NCBI GenBank assembly: GCA_045638005.1
Contig: JAZUAN010000005.1
Location: forward strand, 1-5,440
Reading direction: 5' to 3'
Source: URNF01 sp045638005
Lineage (GTDB): Bacteria; Bacillota; Clostridia; Oscillospirales; Acutalibacteraceae
DNA: 5,440 nt
In this document: one piece after another, positions 1 through 5,440 of the stretch
Numbering within the stretch: position 1 is the first letter of the stretch
Layout: every line of letters starts with the position of its first letter
Program-made: the position numbers and the translations under genes
The notes under the pieces: model-generated
The model's input: only the letters and a program-made list of their open reading frames with translations
Told to the model about the DNA's origin: nothing
The model's database searches: none

Positions 1-423
1 ATGGAAAAGACCTATCTCGCCATTGTATGCGGCAAGTTGGAAGGGGAAGGGGTCATTGACCAGCCTATCCGTGTGAAGGAAGGCTCTATTATCACCCGCG
101 AGGTGGGGGAGGGCGGCAAGGAAAGCCGCACGCATTGGCGCGCGCTTGCCACCGATGGCAATATCACGCTGGTGTGGGTGAGACTGGAAACCGGACGCAC
201 CCACCAAATTCGGGTGCATCTGTCCTGGCTGGGATATCCGCTTGTCGGGGATACGGTGTACGGTACGGATGAGACTCTCCCGCGGCACGCGTTGCATTGC
301 GCACGTCTTAAATTTATCCATCCGGTGACAAAAGAGAATATGGATATCAAAAGTTCTCTGCCGGAGGATTTATCCGCACTACTTGCGGCACATAACATAG
401 GAAGAGAGGAAGATTTACAATGA
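1..423 (+). CDS. RluA-family RNA pseudouridine synthase, C-terminal part (5' end outside window)
   Basis: This is the last 140 residues of an RluA/RluD-type enzyme, which isomerises specific uridines in rRNA or tRNA to pseudouridine in the cytoplasm. Visible family marks are KTYLAIVCG at residues 3-11, the highly conserved RTHQIRVH at 66-73, then GYPLVGDTVYG at 78-88 and the closing LHCARLKFIHP block at 98-108. The catalytic motif (HRLDxxTSG) lies before the KxYxAxVxG block in this family and is not in the window. The ATG at position 1 is therefore almost certainly an internal Met and the gene begins upstream. Family members are about 300 residues, so roughly half is missing. The stop codon TGA (421-423) overlaps the ATG of the phosphatase gene by 4 nt (ATGA), which points to translational coupling. 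Which RluA subgroup or target uridine cannot be told from this part. Confidence 0.93.
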   Translation: MEKTYLAIVCGKLEGEGVIDQPIRVKEGSIITREVGEGGKESRTHWRALATDGNITLVWVRLETGRTHQIRVHLSWLGYPLVGDTVYGTDETLPRHALHCARLKFIHPVTKENMDIKSSLPEDLSALLAAHNIGREEDLQ

Positions 424-1079
424 TTAAAGCATGTGTGTTTGATATGGATGGTACCGTTTTGGATACCATCAACAGTATTGCGTATTTCGGCAATAACGCG
501 CTGGAAAAATACGGATTAAAAGGTTTCACCCCCGACGACTATAAAATTATGGTCGGCAACGGTGCCGCTATTCTCGTGCGCCGTATGGTGGAGGGCAACG
601 GTTGTACCGACGAAGAGGTATATAAAAAGGTGCTCAACGAGTATAATACGACGTACGATAATGATTTTTTGTATCTCACGGTGCCGTATGACGGCATTCT
701 TGAATTGCTGGACGCTCTGCGCGCCCGCGGCATTTTGATCGCTGTGCTGTCCAACAAACCGCACAGCACCACTTTGAAAGTAGCAGACGCGGTGTTTGGC
801 GACCGCTTTGACGTGGTATTCGGGCAGAGGGAAGGCAAGCCTATCAAGCCCGACCCCACCGTGCTGAAAGAAATTCTGGCAGATTGGGATGTGAAGCCCG
901 AAGAATGCCTGTATTTCGGCGACACCGGTACCGATATGCAGACCGGCAAGGGTGGCGACTGTTTTACCGTTGGTGTGCTGTGGGGCTTCCGTTCGGAGCA
1001 GGAGTTGCGTGAAAACGGCGCGGATGCGATCATTTCCACCCCCTTGGAAGCACTTGAATTTTTAAACGAAAAGGATTAA
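420..1079 (+). CDS. HAD-superfamily hydrolase, phosphoglycolate phosphatase-like
   Basis: This 219-residue cytoplasmic phosphatase has all four HAD motifs. Motif I is DMDGTVLD at 8-15, with nucleophile D8 and acid/base D10. Motif II is VLSNKP at 109-114 (S111). Motif III is the Lys of IKPDP at 142-146 (K143). Motif IV is GDTGTD at 167-172 (D168, D172 for Mg2+). The helical region between motifs I and II (about 16-85) is a C1-type cap as in Gph, PpaX and beta-phosphoglucomutase relatives. Length fits the Gph group. A Shine-Dalgarno GAGGA (406-410) lies 9 nt before the ATG, and the start overlaps the upstream stop by 4 nt. The substrate cannot be read from sequence: 2-phosphoglycolate, pyrophosphate or another small phosphate ester are all possible. 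A phosphate-ester substrate linked to the neighbouring glycerol-3-phosphate dehydrogenase is speculation. Confidence 0.93.
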   Translation: MIKACVFDMDGTVLDTINSIAYFGNNALEKYGLKGFTPDDYKIMVGNGAAILVRRMVEGNGCTDEEVYKKVLNEYNTTYDNDFLYLTVPYDGILELLDALRARGILIAVLSNKPHSTTLKVADAVFGDRFDVVFGQREGKPIKPDPTVLKEILADWDVKPEECLYFGDTGTDMQTGKGGDCFTVGVLWGFRSEQELRENGADAIISTPLEALEFLNEKD

Positions 1080-1082
1080 CCC

Positions 1083-2036
1083 ATGAAGATTGGTATGATT
1101 GGATGCGGGCGTTGGGGCTCGCTAATTGCGTGGTATCTGGATAGTCTGGGGCATAAGGTCACCCTGTATGGGCGCGCCTCGTCAAAGCACATGCAGCGTT
1201 TTTTGGAGGAGCGGTGTAACGACCTGCTCACCCTGCCTGAATCAGTGGCACTCACCACCGATCTGGAAGAGACGGTTAAAGCGGAAACGCTGGTCATTTC
1301 CATTTCTTCGCAGGCGCTCAGAGGGTTGATGCAGCAACTTGCCGCCCTTGAACTGCGAGATCGCACGGTAGTGCTGTGCATGAAAGGTATTGAGACCGCT
1401 ACCGGCTGCCGCTTATCTGAAATTGCGGCAGAGCACCTGCACCCCTCCAACAAGGTGGCGGTGTGGTTAGGACCGGGGCACGTGCAGGACTTTTATGCAG
1501 GTATTCCCAATTGTATGGTTATTGACAGCGAGGATGAGCAGGCGAAAGCGCGGCTGATCGACGCTTTTTCCGGTCCGCTTATCCGCTTTTATTACGGCAG
1601 CGATCTTATAGGCAACGAGATCGGCGGTGCCGCGAAAAATGTGGTGGGTATCGCCGCGGGCATTCTGGATGGTTTGGGACTTTCCACCTTAAAAGGTGCC
1701 CTGATGTCCAGAGGCACCAGAGAGGTGGCACGTCTTATCGGTGCAATGGGTGGTAATGAACGCTCGGCATACGGACTGTGCCACTTGGGAGACTATGAAG
1801 CCACCTTGTTTTCGCCGTACAGTCACAACCGCCGTTACGGCGAGTGTCTGGTGACCGGTAAACCGTTTGAAAAGCTGGCGGAGGGGCATGCCACCGCAGG
1901 CGCTTTGCATCGCTTATCTGCGCAGTATGGTGTGGAACTGCCCATTTGCGAAGCGGTGTATACGGTGCTGTATAAAGGTGCCGACCCGAAAGAGGCGATC
2001 GAAACGCTGTTTGACCGCGAACAAAAGGCGGAGTAA
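1083..2036 (+). CDS. gpsA: NAD(P)-dependent glycerol-3-phosphate dehydrogenase, divergent GpsA type
   Basis: The 317-residue protein matches GpsA, which reduces dihydroxyacetone phosphate to sn-glycerol-3-phosphate for phospholipid synthesis. The N-terminal Rossmann motif is IGCGRWG at 6-12. Two family lysines are visible, in MKG (K101) and in AAKNVVGIAAGILDGLG (K185, block 183-199). The MSRGTREVARL block (208-218), LGD at 235-237 and the C-terminal EGHATAGALHRL and ELPICEAVY segments also fit. Several normally strong blocks are altered. The usual SGPSFA is LGPGHVQ at 129-135, and the usual SRN is SHN at 247-249, so the Arg expected beside Asn is H248. Gly/Asn before the RG helix is replaced by LSTLKG. 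The start has a good Shine-Dalgarno AAGGA (1071-1075) 7 nt upstream, and the gene begins 3 nt after the phosphatase stop. The family is sure; exact substrate and cofactor preference are less so. Confidence 0.9.
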   Translation: MKIGMIGCGRWGSLIAWYLDSLGHKVTLYGRASSKHMQRFLEERCNDLLTLPESVALTTDLEETVKAETLVISISSQALRGLMQQLAALELRDRTVVLCMKGIETATGCRLSEIAAEHLHPSNKVAVWLGPGHVQDFYAGIPNCMVIDSEDEQAKARLIDAFSGPLIRFYYGSDLIGNEIGGAAKNVVGIAAGILDGLGLSTLKGALMSRGTREVARLIGAMGGNERSAYGLCHLGDYEATLFSPYSHNRRYGECLVTGKPFEKLAEGHATAGALHRLSAQYGVELPICEAVYTVLYKGADPKEAIETLFDREQKAE

Positions 2037-2050
2037 GCTGGATTTGAATT

Positions 2051-2058
2051 AGGGGGGA
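2051..2058 (+). promoter_or_regulatory. Ribosome binding site fixing a GTG start
   Basis: The G-rich AGGGGGGA lies 6 nt before the GTG at 2065. No in-frame ATG is found before the conserved IGRFAPSPSG block, so this site decides the GTG start of the synthetase gene. It sits inside the 28-nt gap after the dehydrogenase stop. Confidence 0.75.
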
Positions 2059-2064
2059 TACGGT

Positions 2065-3000
2065 GTGAAAAATACGGTTATCGGACGTTTTGCACCCTCT
2101 CCATCGGGACGGCTGCATCTCGGCAACGTGCTGTGCGCGATGATTGCGTATCTGTCTGCAAAAAGTGCGGGCGGCAAAGCATTGTTGCGCATTGAGGATA
2201 TCGACACCGCCCGCTGTGCAGGGGACCGCGTGCCGCAGATGATAGACGATCTCCACTGGCTAGGCTTTTCGTGGGACGGCGGGGAAAACCCAAAGGATTT
2301 CCAAAGCGCACGAACCGCCATATATGAAACCTATTTTGAGAAGCTCAAAGCAAGTGGACTTGTATATCCGTGCTACTGCACCCGTGCAGAACTGCATGCC
2401 GCCTCTGCGCCGCACGGCAGTGACGGACAGATGCTGTACGATGGTCGTTGCAGAAAACTGTTTGACAGCGGTGCGGTACCGCCCGCCGACAGAAATCCTG
2501 CATGGCGCATGCGTGTGCCGCGTGACAGGGTAGAGGTTTTAGACGGCTTACAGGGAGCATATAGCGAACAGCTCGATACCGATTGCGGGGATTTTCTGTT
2601 GCGGCGGTCGGACGGCGTGTTTGCGTATCAGCTGGCTGTGGTAGTAGATGATGCACTTACCGGTGTCAATGAGGTGGTGCGGGGCAGAGATCTTTTGTCC
2701 TCCACCCCGCGACAAATTTACCTGTATAAGTTACTGGGATTTGAGCCGCCGCAATTTTATCATATCCCGCTGTTACTCAGAGAGGACGGCACCCGCCTTG
2801 CCAAAAGGGATGGCGCGCTGGATATAGGCGCATTACGAGAAAGATTTTCGTCCCCTGAGCCGCTTATTGGTATGCTGGCATATAACGTCGGTATTCTCCC
2901 GCGGTTTGAGCCGATATCGGTGGAGGGGCTTATCCCGCTGTTTGATTGGATTAAGGTGAAAAAGACGGATATCCGTATGGATGATTGTGATTTGTTTTAA
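2065..3000 (+). CDS. gluQRS: Glutamyl-Q tRNA(Asp) synthetase (GluQ-RS)
   Basis: This 311-residue protein is a class I synthetase catalytic core of the GluRS type without an anticodon-binding domain. The known GluQ-RS (E. coli YadB) activates glutamate and attaches it to the queuosine base at position 34 of tRNA(Asp). Visible marks are GRFAPSPSGRLHLGN at 7-21 (HIGH-type motif HLGN), LLRIEDID at 40-47, and a zinc-site pattern C103-x-C105 ... Y125-x3-C129, which is typical of GluQ-RS. Later come AYQLAVVVDDALTGV at 187-201, VVRGRDLLSSTPRQ at 204-217 and RLAKRD at 244-249 in place of KMSKS. The length is near that of YadB and far short of the roughly 480 residues of full GluRS. The start is GTG, chosen for the Shine-Dalgarno 6 nt upstream and the position of the conserved N-terminus. 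A diverged short GluRS paralogue with another role is the alternative; the zinc pattern favours GluQ-RS. Confidence 0.9.
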   Translation: MKNTVIGRFAPSPSGRLHLGNVLCAMIAYLSAKSAGGKALLRIEDIDTARCAGDRVPQMIDDLHWLGFSWDGGENPKDFQSARTAIYETYFEKLKASGLVYPCYCTRAELHAASAPHGSDGQMLYDGRCRKLFDSGAVPPADRNPAWRMRVPRDRVEVLDGLQGAYSEQLDTDCGDFLLRRSDGVFAYQLAVVVDDALTGVNEVVRGRDLLSSTPRQIYLYKLLGFEPPQFYHIPLLLREDGTRLAKRDGALDIGALRERFSSPEPLIGMLAYNVGILPRFEPISVEGLIPLFDWIKVKKTDIRMDDCDLF

Positions 3001-3020
3001 ATGCATTTTTTTATGTGGAC

Positions 3021-3041
3021 TAATGCTTCTTTCTAGCATTA
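3021..3041 (+). repeat. Small inverted repeat after the synthetase gene, weak terminator candidate
   Basis: TAATGCT and AGCATTA form a perfect 7-bp stem around a 7-nt TCTTTCT loop, starting 20 nt after the synthetase stop. On the + strand it is followed by AAATAC rather than a run of T, and on the - strand it has no T-run either. It is therefore not a canonical intrinsic terminator. A stem this short and AT-rich may occur by chance in this gap. Confidence 0.3.
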
Positions 3042-3065
3042 AAATACAAAACACCAGCAAAAAAG

Positions 3066-3093
3066 TCAAAATATGCATTTTGAAACATTTCAA
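3066..3093. repeat. Two overlapping AT-rich dyads upstream of the ABC promoter
   Basis: TCAAAATATGCATTTTGA (3066-3083) is a dyad with 7-bp arms and a 4-nt centre. It overlaps TTGAAACATTTCAA (3080-3093), with 6-bp arms and a 2-nt centre. The second ends 22 bp before the -35 box, so its centre is about 65 bp upstream of the expected transcription start. That is a usual distance for an upstream regulator site. I do not recognise the motif as CodY, LysR-family or any other named operator, and DNA this AT-rich readily forms such dyads by chance. Confidence 0.3.
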
Positions 3094-3115
3094 CTTGCAA
3101 AAATAGCGACAACTA

Positions 3116-3144
3116 TTGACTTTTTGATTTTTTGGCTGTATACT
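3116..3144 (+). promoter_or_regulatory. Sigma-A type promoter of the amino acid ABC transporter operon
   Basis: The -35 box TTGACT (3116-3121) and the -10 box TATACT (3139-3144) are separated by exactly 17 bp, each one base from consensus. The surrounding DNA is very AT-rich. Transcription should start near 3150-3152, giving a leader of about 38 nt. That is too short for a riboswitch or T-box, so regulation is more likely at the promoter itself. Confidence 0.8.
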
Positions 3145-3170
3145 AAATATTATAAATACTATTTCTAATA

Positions 3171-3177
3171 AGAAAGG
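3171..3177 (+). promoter_or_regulatory. Ribosome binding site of the binding-protein gene
   Basis: AGAAAGG ends 11 nt before the ATG at 3189, a slightly long spacing. The alternative ATG at 3198 would be 20 nt away, so the first ATG is preferred. The start codon sits between six T and seven A residues, which could pair weakly around it. Confidence 0.6.
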
Positions 3178-3188
3178 TTGCGTTTTTT

Positions 3189-3962
3189 ATGAAAAAAATG
3201 ACCAAAATCATGGCTCTCTTGCTGGCACTGTGCATGATGATCGGCTGCTTTGCCGCTTGCGGTGCAAAAGAGGACGAAGAGGGGAAAGTTTACAAGATCT
3301 GCTCTGACAACGCGTTTGCGCCCTTTGAGTATTGGGATGACACCCAAAAAGCGTACGTCGGCATCGATATGGACCTTCTCGCTGCTATCGCTGCGGATCA
3401 GGGTTTCAAATATGAGATGTGGAACGTCGGTTTTGATGCTGCCTGTGGCAACGTGCAGTCCGGTCAGGCGGATGCTATGATCGCCGGTATGACCATCCGT
3501 GCCGATCGTCAGGAGATCTATGATTTCTCCGACCCGTACTTCACCGACGGTCAGATTATGTGTACCTCTAAAGACAGCGGCATCGACTCTCTCGATGATC
3601 TCAAAGGTAAGGTTATCGCTGCTAAGACCGGCACTATGGGTGCTGACTATGCGGAGTCCATCAAAGAGCAGTATGAGTTCACCATTCAGTATTATGAAGA
3701 TTCTCCCACCATGTACCAGACTGTTGTCAACAATAAAACCGTGTGCTTTGAAGACCGTGCTGTTGCCGGTGAAGCTATCAAGAACGGTGTGGAACTGGTG
3801 ACCGTTGGCGAGACCATCAATCCCGCCCCCTACGGCTTTGCTGTGAAAAAGGGTCTCAATCCCGAGCTGATCGAAATGTTCAATGCGGGCCTCAAAAACA
3901 TCAAGGAAAACGGCAAATACGATGAGATCCTCGCAAAATACGGTATTACCGCGAACGAGTAA
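3189..3962 (+). CDS. Amino acid ABC transporter substrate-binding lipoprotein (SBP family 3)
   Basis: This 257-residue exported protein should capture a polar amino acid outside the membrane and deliver it to the permease encoded next. The N-terminus (KK, then hydrophobic residues 7-18) is a lipoprotein signal peptide. Two cysteines could be the lipidated one: C20 (MMIGC) or C24 (CFAAC followed by G and a charged linker). The body is SBP_bac_3: ICSDNAFAPFEYWD at 37-50, GIDMDLLAAIA at 58-68, GMTIRADRQEIYDFSDPYF at 100-118 with R104 as the expected carboxylate-binding Arg, KTGTMGADYA at 146-155, FEDRAVA at 187-193 with D189 expected to bind the amino group, and the YGFAVKKGLNPEL end block. It is the first gene after the promoter at 3116-3144. 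Its frequent GCT, ATC and ACC codons suggest strong expression. The ligand (glutamine, basic amino acid, cystine or other) cannot be set from sequence. Confidence 0.94.
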   Translation: MKKMTKIMALLLALCMMIGCFAACGAKEDEEGKVYKICSDNAFAPFEYWDDTQKAYVGIDMDLLAAIAADQGFKYEMWNVGFDAACGNVQSGQADAMIAGMTIRADRQEIYDFSDPYFTDGQIMCTSKDSGIDSLDDLKGKVIAAKTGTMGADYAESIKEQYEFTIQYYEDSPTMYQTVVNNKTVCFEDRAVAGEAIKNGVELVTVGETINPAPYGFAVKKGLNPELIEMFNAGLKNIKENGKYDEILAKYGITANE

Positions 3963-3988
3963 TCTGTATTTCAAAAGAGTTATCTGCG

Positions 3989-4016
3989 CATGGCATCGGC
4001 ATTTGCCGATGCCGTG
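3989..4016 (+). promoter_or_regulatory. Intercistronic stem-loop between binding protein and permease
   Basis: GGCATCGGC (3992-4000) pairs perfectly with GCCGATGCC (4005-4013) around ATTT. The outer bases CA (3989-3990) and TG (4015-4016) extend the stem past one G-T wobble. The following sequence, TTTAGCTTG, is not a proper U-run, so full termination is unlikely. A stable hairpin just after a binding-protein gene is known in other ABC operons (for example malE-malF) to favour the upstream message by partial termination or by blocking 3' decay. That role here is inferred. Confidence 0.75.
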
Positions 4017-4035
4017 TTTAGCTTGATAGGACTTG

Positions 4036-4040
4036 GGTGA
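4036..4040 (+). promoter_or_regulatory. Ribosome binding site deciding the permease start
   Basis: GGTGA matches the end of the AAAGGAGGTGA complement of 16S rRNA and lies 10 nt before the ATG at 4051. An in-frame TTG at 4033 has AGGA only 1 nt upstream, which is too close to work, so 4051 is taken as the start. Confidence 0.5.
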
Positions 4041-4050
4041 GAGTGTTGTT

Positions 4051-4731
4051 ATGAATTTTGAAAAAGTTTTCAGTGAGGCGACCCCGCTGCTGTTGGAAGG
4101 CGTCAAGCTGACCATTGGCATTTCTTTGCTGGCGTTGTTGATTGGTTTTTTTATCGGTCTGTTCGCTTGCTTGATGGGGTTGTCCAAAAATAAAATACTG
4201 AAAAGCATTTCCGCTGTGTATGTATGGGTTATCCGCGGCACCCCTATGATCGTGCAGGCGTTTGTGGTGTACTTTGGTTTTCCGCAGCTTATCCAAGCGC
4301 TGATAGACCCCAGGTTTACACTAACCCCCTTTGCTGCCGGTGTGATCACCCTCAGTTTGAATGCCGGTGCGTATCTGTCGGAAATCTTTCGTAGCGGTAT
4401 TCAGGCGGTGGATATCGGGCAGATCGAAGCTTCTCGCAGTCTCGGTCTTTCCGCGTCTAAAACGATGGTGAAGGTCATTTTGCCGCAGGCGCTGAAGATC
4501 ACCATCCCCTCACTGGTCAATCAGTTCATCATCACCGTGAAAGACACTTCCATTCTGTCGGTCATTGGTTTGGCGGAACTGGTGAACAAGGCGAAGATAT
4601 ACGTAGGTGCGTCATTCCAGTTTTTTGCAACCTATATTCTGGTGGCGGTGTATTACCTCGTGATCATCTCCGTGTTGATGATCCTTTCAAAATTTGTGGA
4701 GAAGAAGTTTAGCTATGACAAAAAAGGTTAA
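4051..4731 (+). CDS. Amino acid ABC transporter permease (HisM/GlnP family)
   Basis: The 226-residue integral membrane protein forms the channel of the importer, most likely as a homodimer because no second permease gene is present. Hydrophobic segments lie at about 12-42, 53-80, 93-110, 155-175 and 190-215. RGTPMIVQ at 62-69 is typical of the polar amino acid permeases. The cytoplasmic EAA loop that docks on the ATPase is IEASRSLGLSASKTMVKVIL plus P at 125-145, with EAS in place of EAA, the conserved G132 and the closing ILP. A charged tail (EKKFSYDKKG) follows the last segment. The start is ATG 4051 rather than an upstream in-frame TTG (4033) that lacks a properly spaced ribosome site. The gene follows the binding protein by 88 nt, with a strong stem-loop in the gap, and its last 17 nt overlap the ATPase gene. 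Confidence 0.93.
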   Translation: MNFEKVFSEATPLLLEGVKLTIGISLLALLIGFFIGLFACLMGLSKNKILKSISAVYVWVIRGTPMIVQAFVVYFGFPQLIQALIDPRFTLTPFAAGVITLSLNAGAYLSEIFRSGIQAVDIGQIEASRSLGLSASKTMVKVILPQALKITIPSLVNQFIITVKDTSILSVIGLAELVNKAKIYVGASFQFFATYILVAVYYLVIISVLMILSKFVEKKFSYDKKG

Positions 4732-5440
4732 GGTCACAGACCTGCATAAAAGCTTCGATGACCTGCATGTTTTGTGCGGCATTGATCTTGAAATTGAAGA
4801 GGGTGAAGTGGTTTGCCTCATCGGTCCGTCCGGCTCGGGTAAATCTACCTTCTTGCGTTGTCTCAACCGCTTGGAGGAGTCTACCTCCGGCACTATCGAG
4901 GTGGACGGCTTTGTCATTTCGGATAAAAAGATTGATATTAACAAGGTGCGACAGAATATCGGCATGGTGTTCCAGCAGTTTAATCTGTTTGCGCACATGA
5001 CGGTGAAAAAGAACATCATGTTTGCGCCGCTTGAACTCAAAATGATGACCAAAGCACAGGCGGAAGAAAAAGCGATGGCACTGTTGCGGCGTGTCGGACT
5101 GGAGGATAAAGCGGACGTGTATCCGCACCAGCTGTCCGGCGGTCAAAAACAGCGTGTGGCGATTGCCCGTGCACTTGCTATGAATCCCGATATCATGTTG
5201 TTTGACGAGCCCACCTCTGCACTCGATCCCGAAATGGTGGGTGAAGTGTTGCAGGTTATGAAGGAGCTCGCTGCTGAGGGTATGACCATGGTGGTGGTGA
5301 CCCACGAAATGGGCTTTGCTCGTGATGTTGCGGATCGCGTGATCTTTATGTCGGACGGTGTGATCTGCGAGGAAGGCACACCCGACGAGATATTCAATAA
5401 CCCAAAAGAAGAACGCACCAAAGAATTTTTAAGCTGCGTG
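4715..5440 (+). CDS. Amino acid ABC transporter ATPase (GlnQ/HisP family), 3' end outside window
   Basis: The open frame runs 242 codons from ATG 4715 to the right edge without a stop. It encodes the cytoplasmic ATPase that drives the importer. All nucleotide-binding motifs are intact: Walker A GPSGSGKST at 37-45, Q-loop in VFQQFNLF at 85-92, signature LSGGQ at 140-144, Walker B MLFDEP at 161-166 with catalytic E165, D-loop SALD at 168-171 and switch H197 in VTHEMGFA. GlnQ-type proteins are about 240-250 residues and usually end in FLSxVL, so the FLSCV at the edge suggests only a few residues are missing. A Shine-Dalgarno GGAGAAG (4698-4704) lies 10 nt upstream inside the permease gene. The 17-nt overlap with the permease (4715-4731) suggests coupled translation and matched amounts of these two subunits. 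Confidence 0.95.
   Translation, partial: MTKKVKVTDLHKSFDDLHVLCGIDLEIEEGEVVCLIGPSGSGKSTFLRCLNRLEESTSGTIEVDGFVISDKKIDINKVRQNIGMVFQQFNLFAHMTVKKNIMFAPLELKMMTKAQAEEKAMALLRRVGLEDKADVYPHQLSGGQKQRVAIARALAMNPDIMLFDEPTSALDPEMVGEVLQVMKELAAEGMTMVVVTHEMGFARDVADRVIFMSDGVICEEGTPDEIFNNPKEERTKEFLSCV

Noticed and set aside
1..3. ATG at position 1 as a true gene start
   Set aside because: The sequence opens directly in the KxYxAxVxG block, which in RluA-family enzymes follows the catalytic domain half, so this Met is internal.
1735..2256. A 173-codon - strand open frame across the end of gpsA and start of the synthetase gene
   Set aside because: It is antisense to conserved coding sequence on the + strand and its composition (many Arg, His, Cys) is typical of a shadow frame.
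3021..3041. A bidirectional intrinsic terminator
   Set aside because: The 7-bp stem has no T-run after it on either strand.
3145..3188. A riboswitch or T-box in the leader of the transporter operon
   Set aside because: The predicted leader is only about 38 nt and holds no structured or conserved riboswitch element.
4033..4050. TTG at 4033 as the permease start, adding six residues
   Set aside because: AGGA ends only 1 nt before it, which is too close to act as a ribosome site. The ATG at 4051 has GGTGA upstream and gives the usual N-terminus.
3165..4349. A 394-codon open frame on the - strand across the binding-protein gene and start of the permease
   Set aside because: It lies opposite two clear conserved genes, crosses the intergenic stem-loop, shows no recognisable domain, and is explained by the codon bias of the + strand genes.
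4709..5305. A 198-codon His-rich - strand open frame opposite the ATPase gene
   Set aside because: The + strand here encodes all ABC ATPase motifs in order; the His-rich product is simply the complement of that sequence.
1..5440. A new defence, mobile or CRISPR-like system
   Set aside because: All coding sequence is explained by well-known housekeeping and transport families. There are no regular spaced repeats, transposase or integrase genes, terminal repeats or tRNA-like sites.

Overview
The window looks like ordinary chromosome from an anaerobic Gram-positive bacterium, most likely a Clostridia/Oscillospiraceae-type gut organism. This is inferred from four things: Shine-Dalgarno sequences are strong and close to AAAGGAGG; gene-to-gene spacing is tight; the amino acid binding protein is an exported lipoprotein; and that protein keeps four cysteines in its extracellular domain. 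No species can be named from the sequence alone. All genes are on the + strand. Coding DNA is of middling G+C, and the one real intergenic gap (3001-3188) is strongly AT-rich.

Left part (1-3000) is a compact housekeeping cluster that reads like one transcription unit. It holds the C-terminal part of an RluA-family RNA pseudouridine synthase (its catalytic Asp lies upstream of the window), a HAD-family small-molecule phosphatase overlapping it by 4 nt, a divergent GpsA-type glycerol-3-phosphate dehydrogenase 3 nt later, and a GTG-started GluQ-RS-type glutamyl-Q tRNA(Asp) synthetase 28 nt after that. The pseudouridine synthase and the GluQ-RS both belong to RNA modification. The dehydrogenase supplies glycerol-3-phosphate for lipids, if it keeps the family reaction. 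The phosphatase substrate is unknown.

Middle part (3001-3188) has no gene. It carries a near-consensus sigma-A promoter (TTGACT, 17 bp, TATACT) facing the next gene, preceded by small AT-rich inverted repeats that may be chance or operators. No clear intrinsic terminator follows the synthetase gene.

Right part (3189-5440) is a complete-looking polar amino acid ABC importer in the order binding lipoprotein, permease, ATPase. A strong GC-rich stem-loop without a good U-tract lies between the binding protein and the permease; such a structure would fit making more binding protein than membrane components. The permease and ATPase genes overlap by 17 nt. The ATPase gene runs off the right edge, probably only a few codons from its end.

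I saw no mobile element, CRISPR array, tRNA, rRNA or new defence-type system. The points most worth checking are the divergent active-site region of the GpsA-like enzyme, the presence of a GluQ-RS in this setting, and the intercistronic stem-loop.
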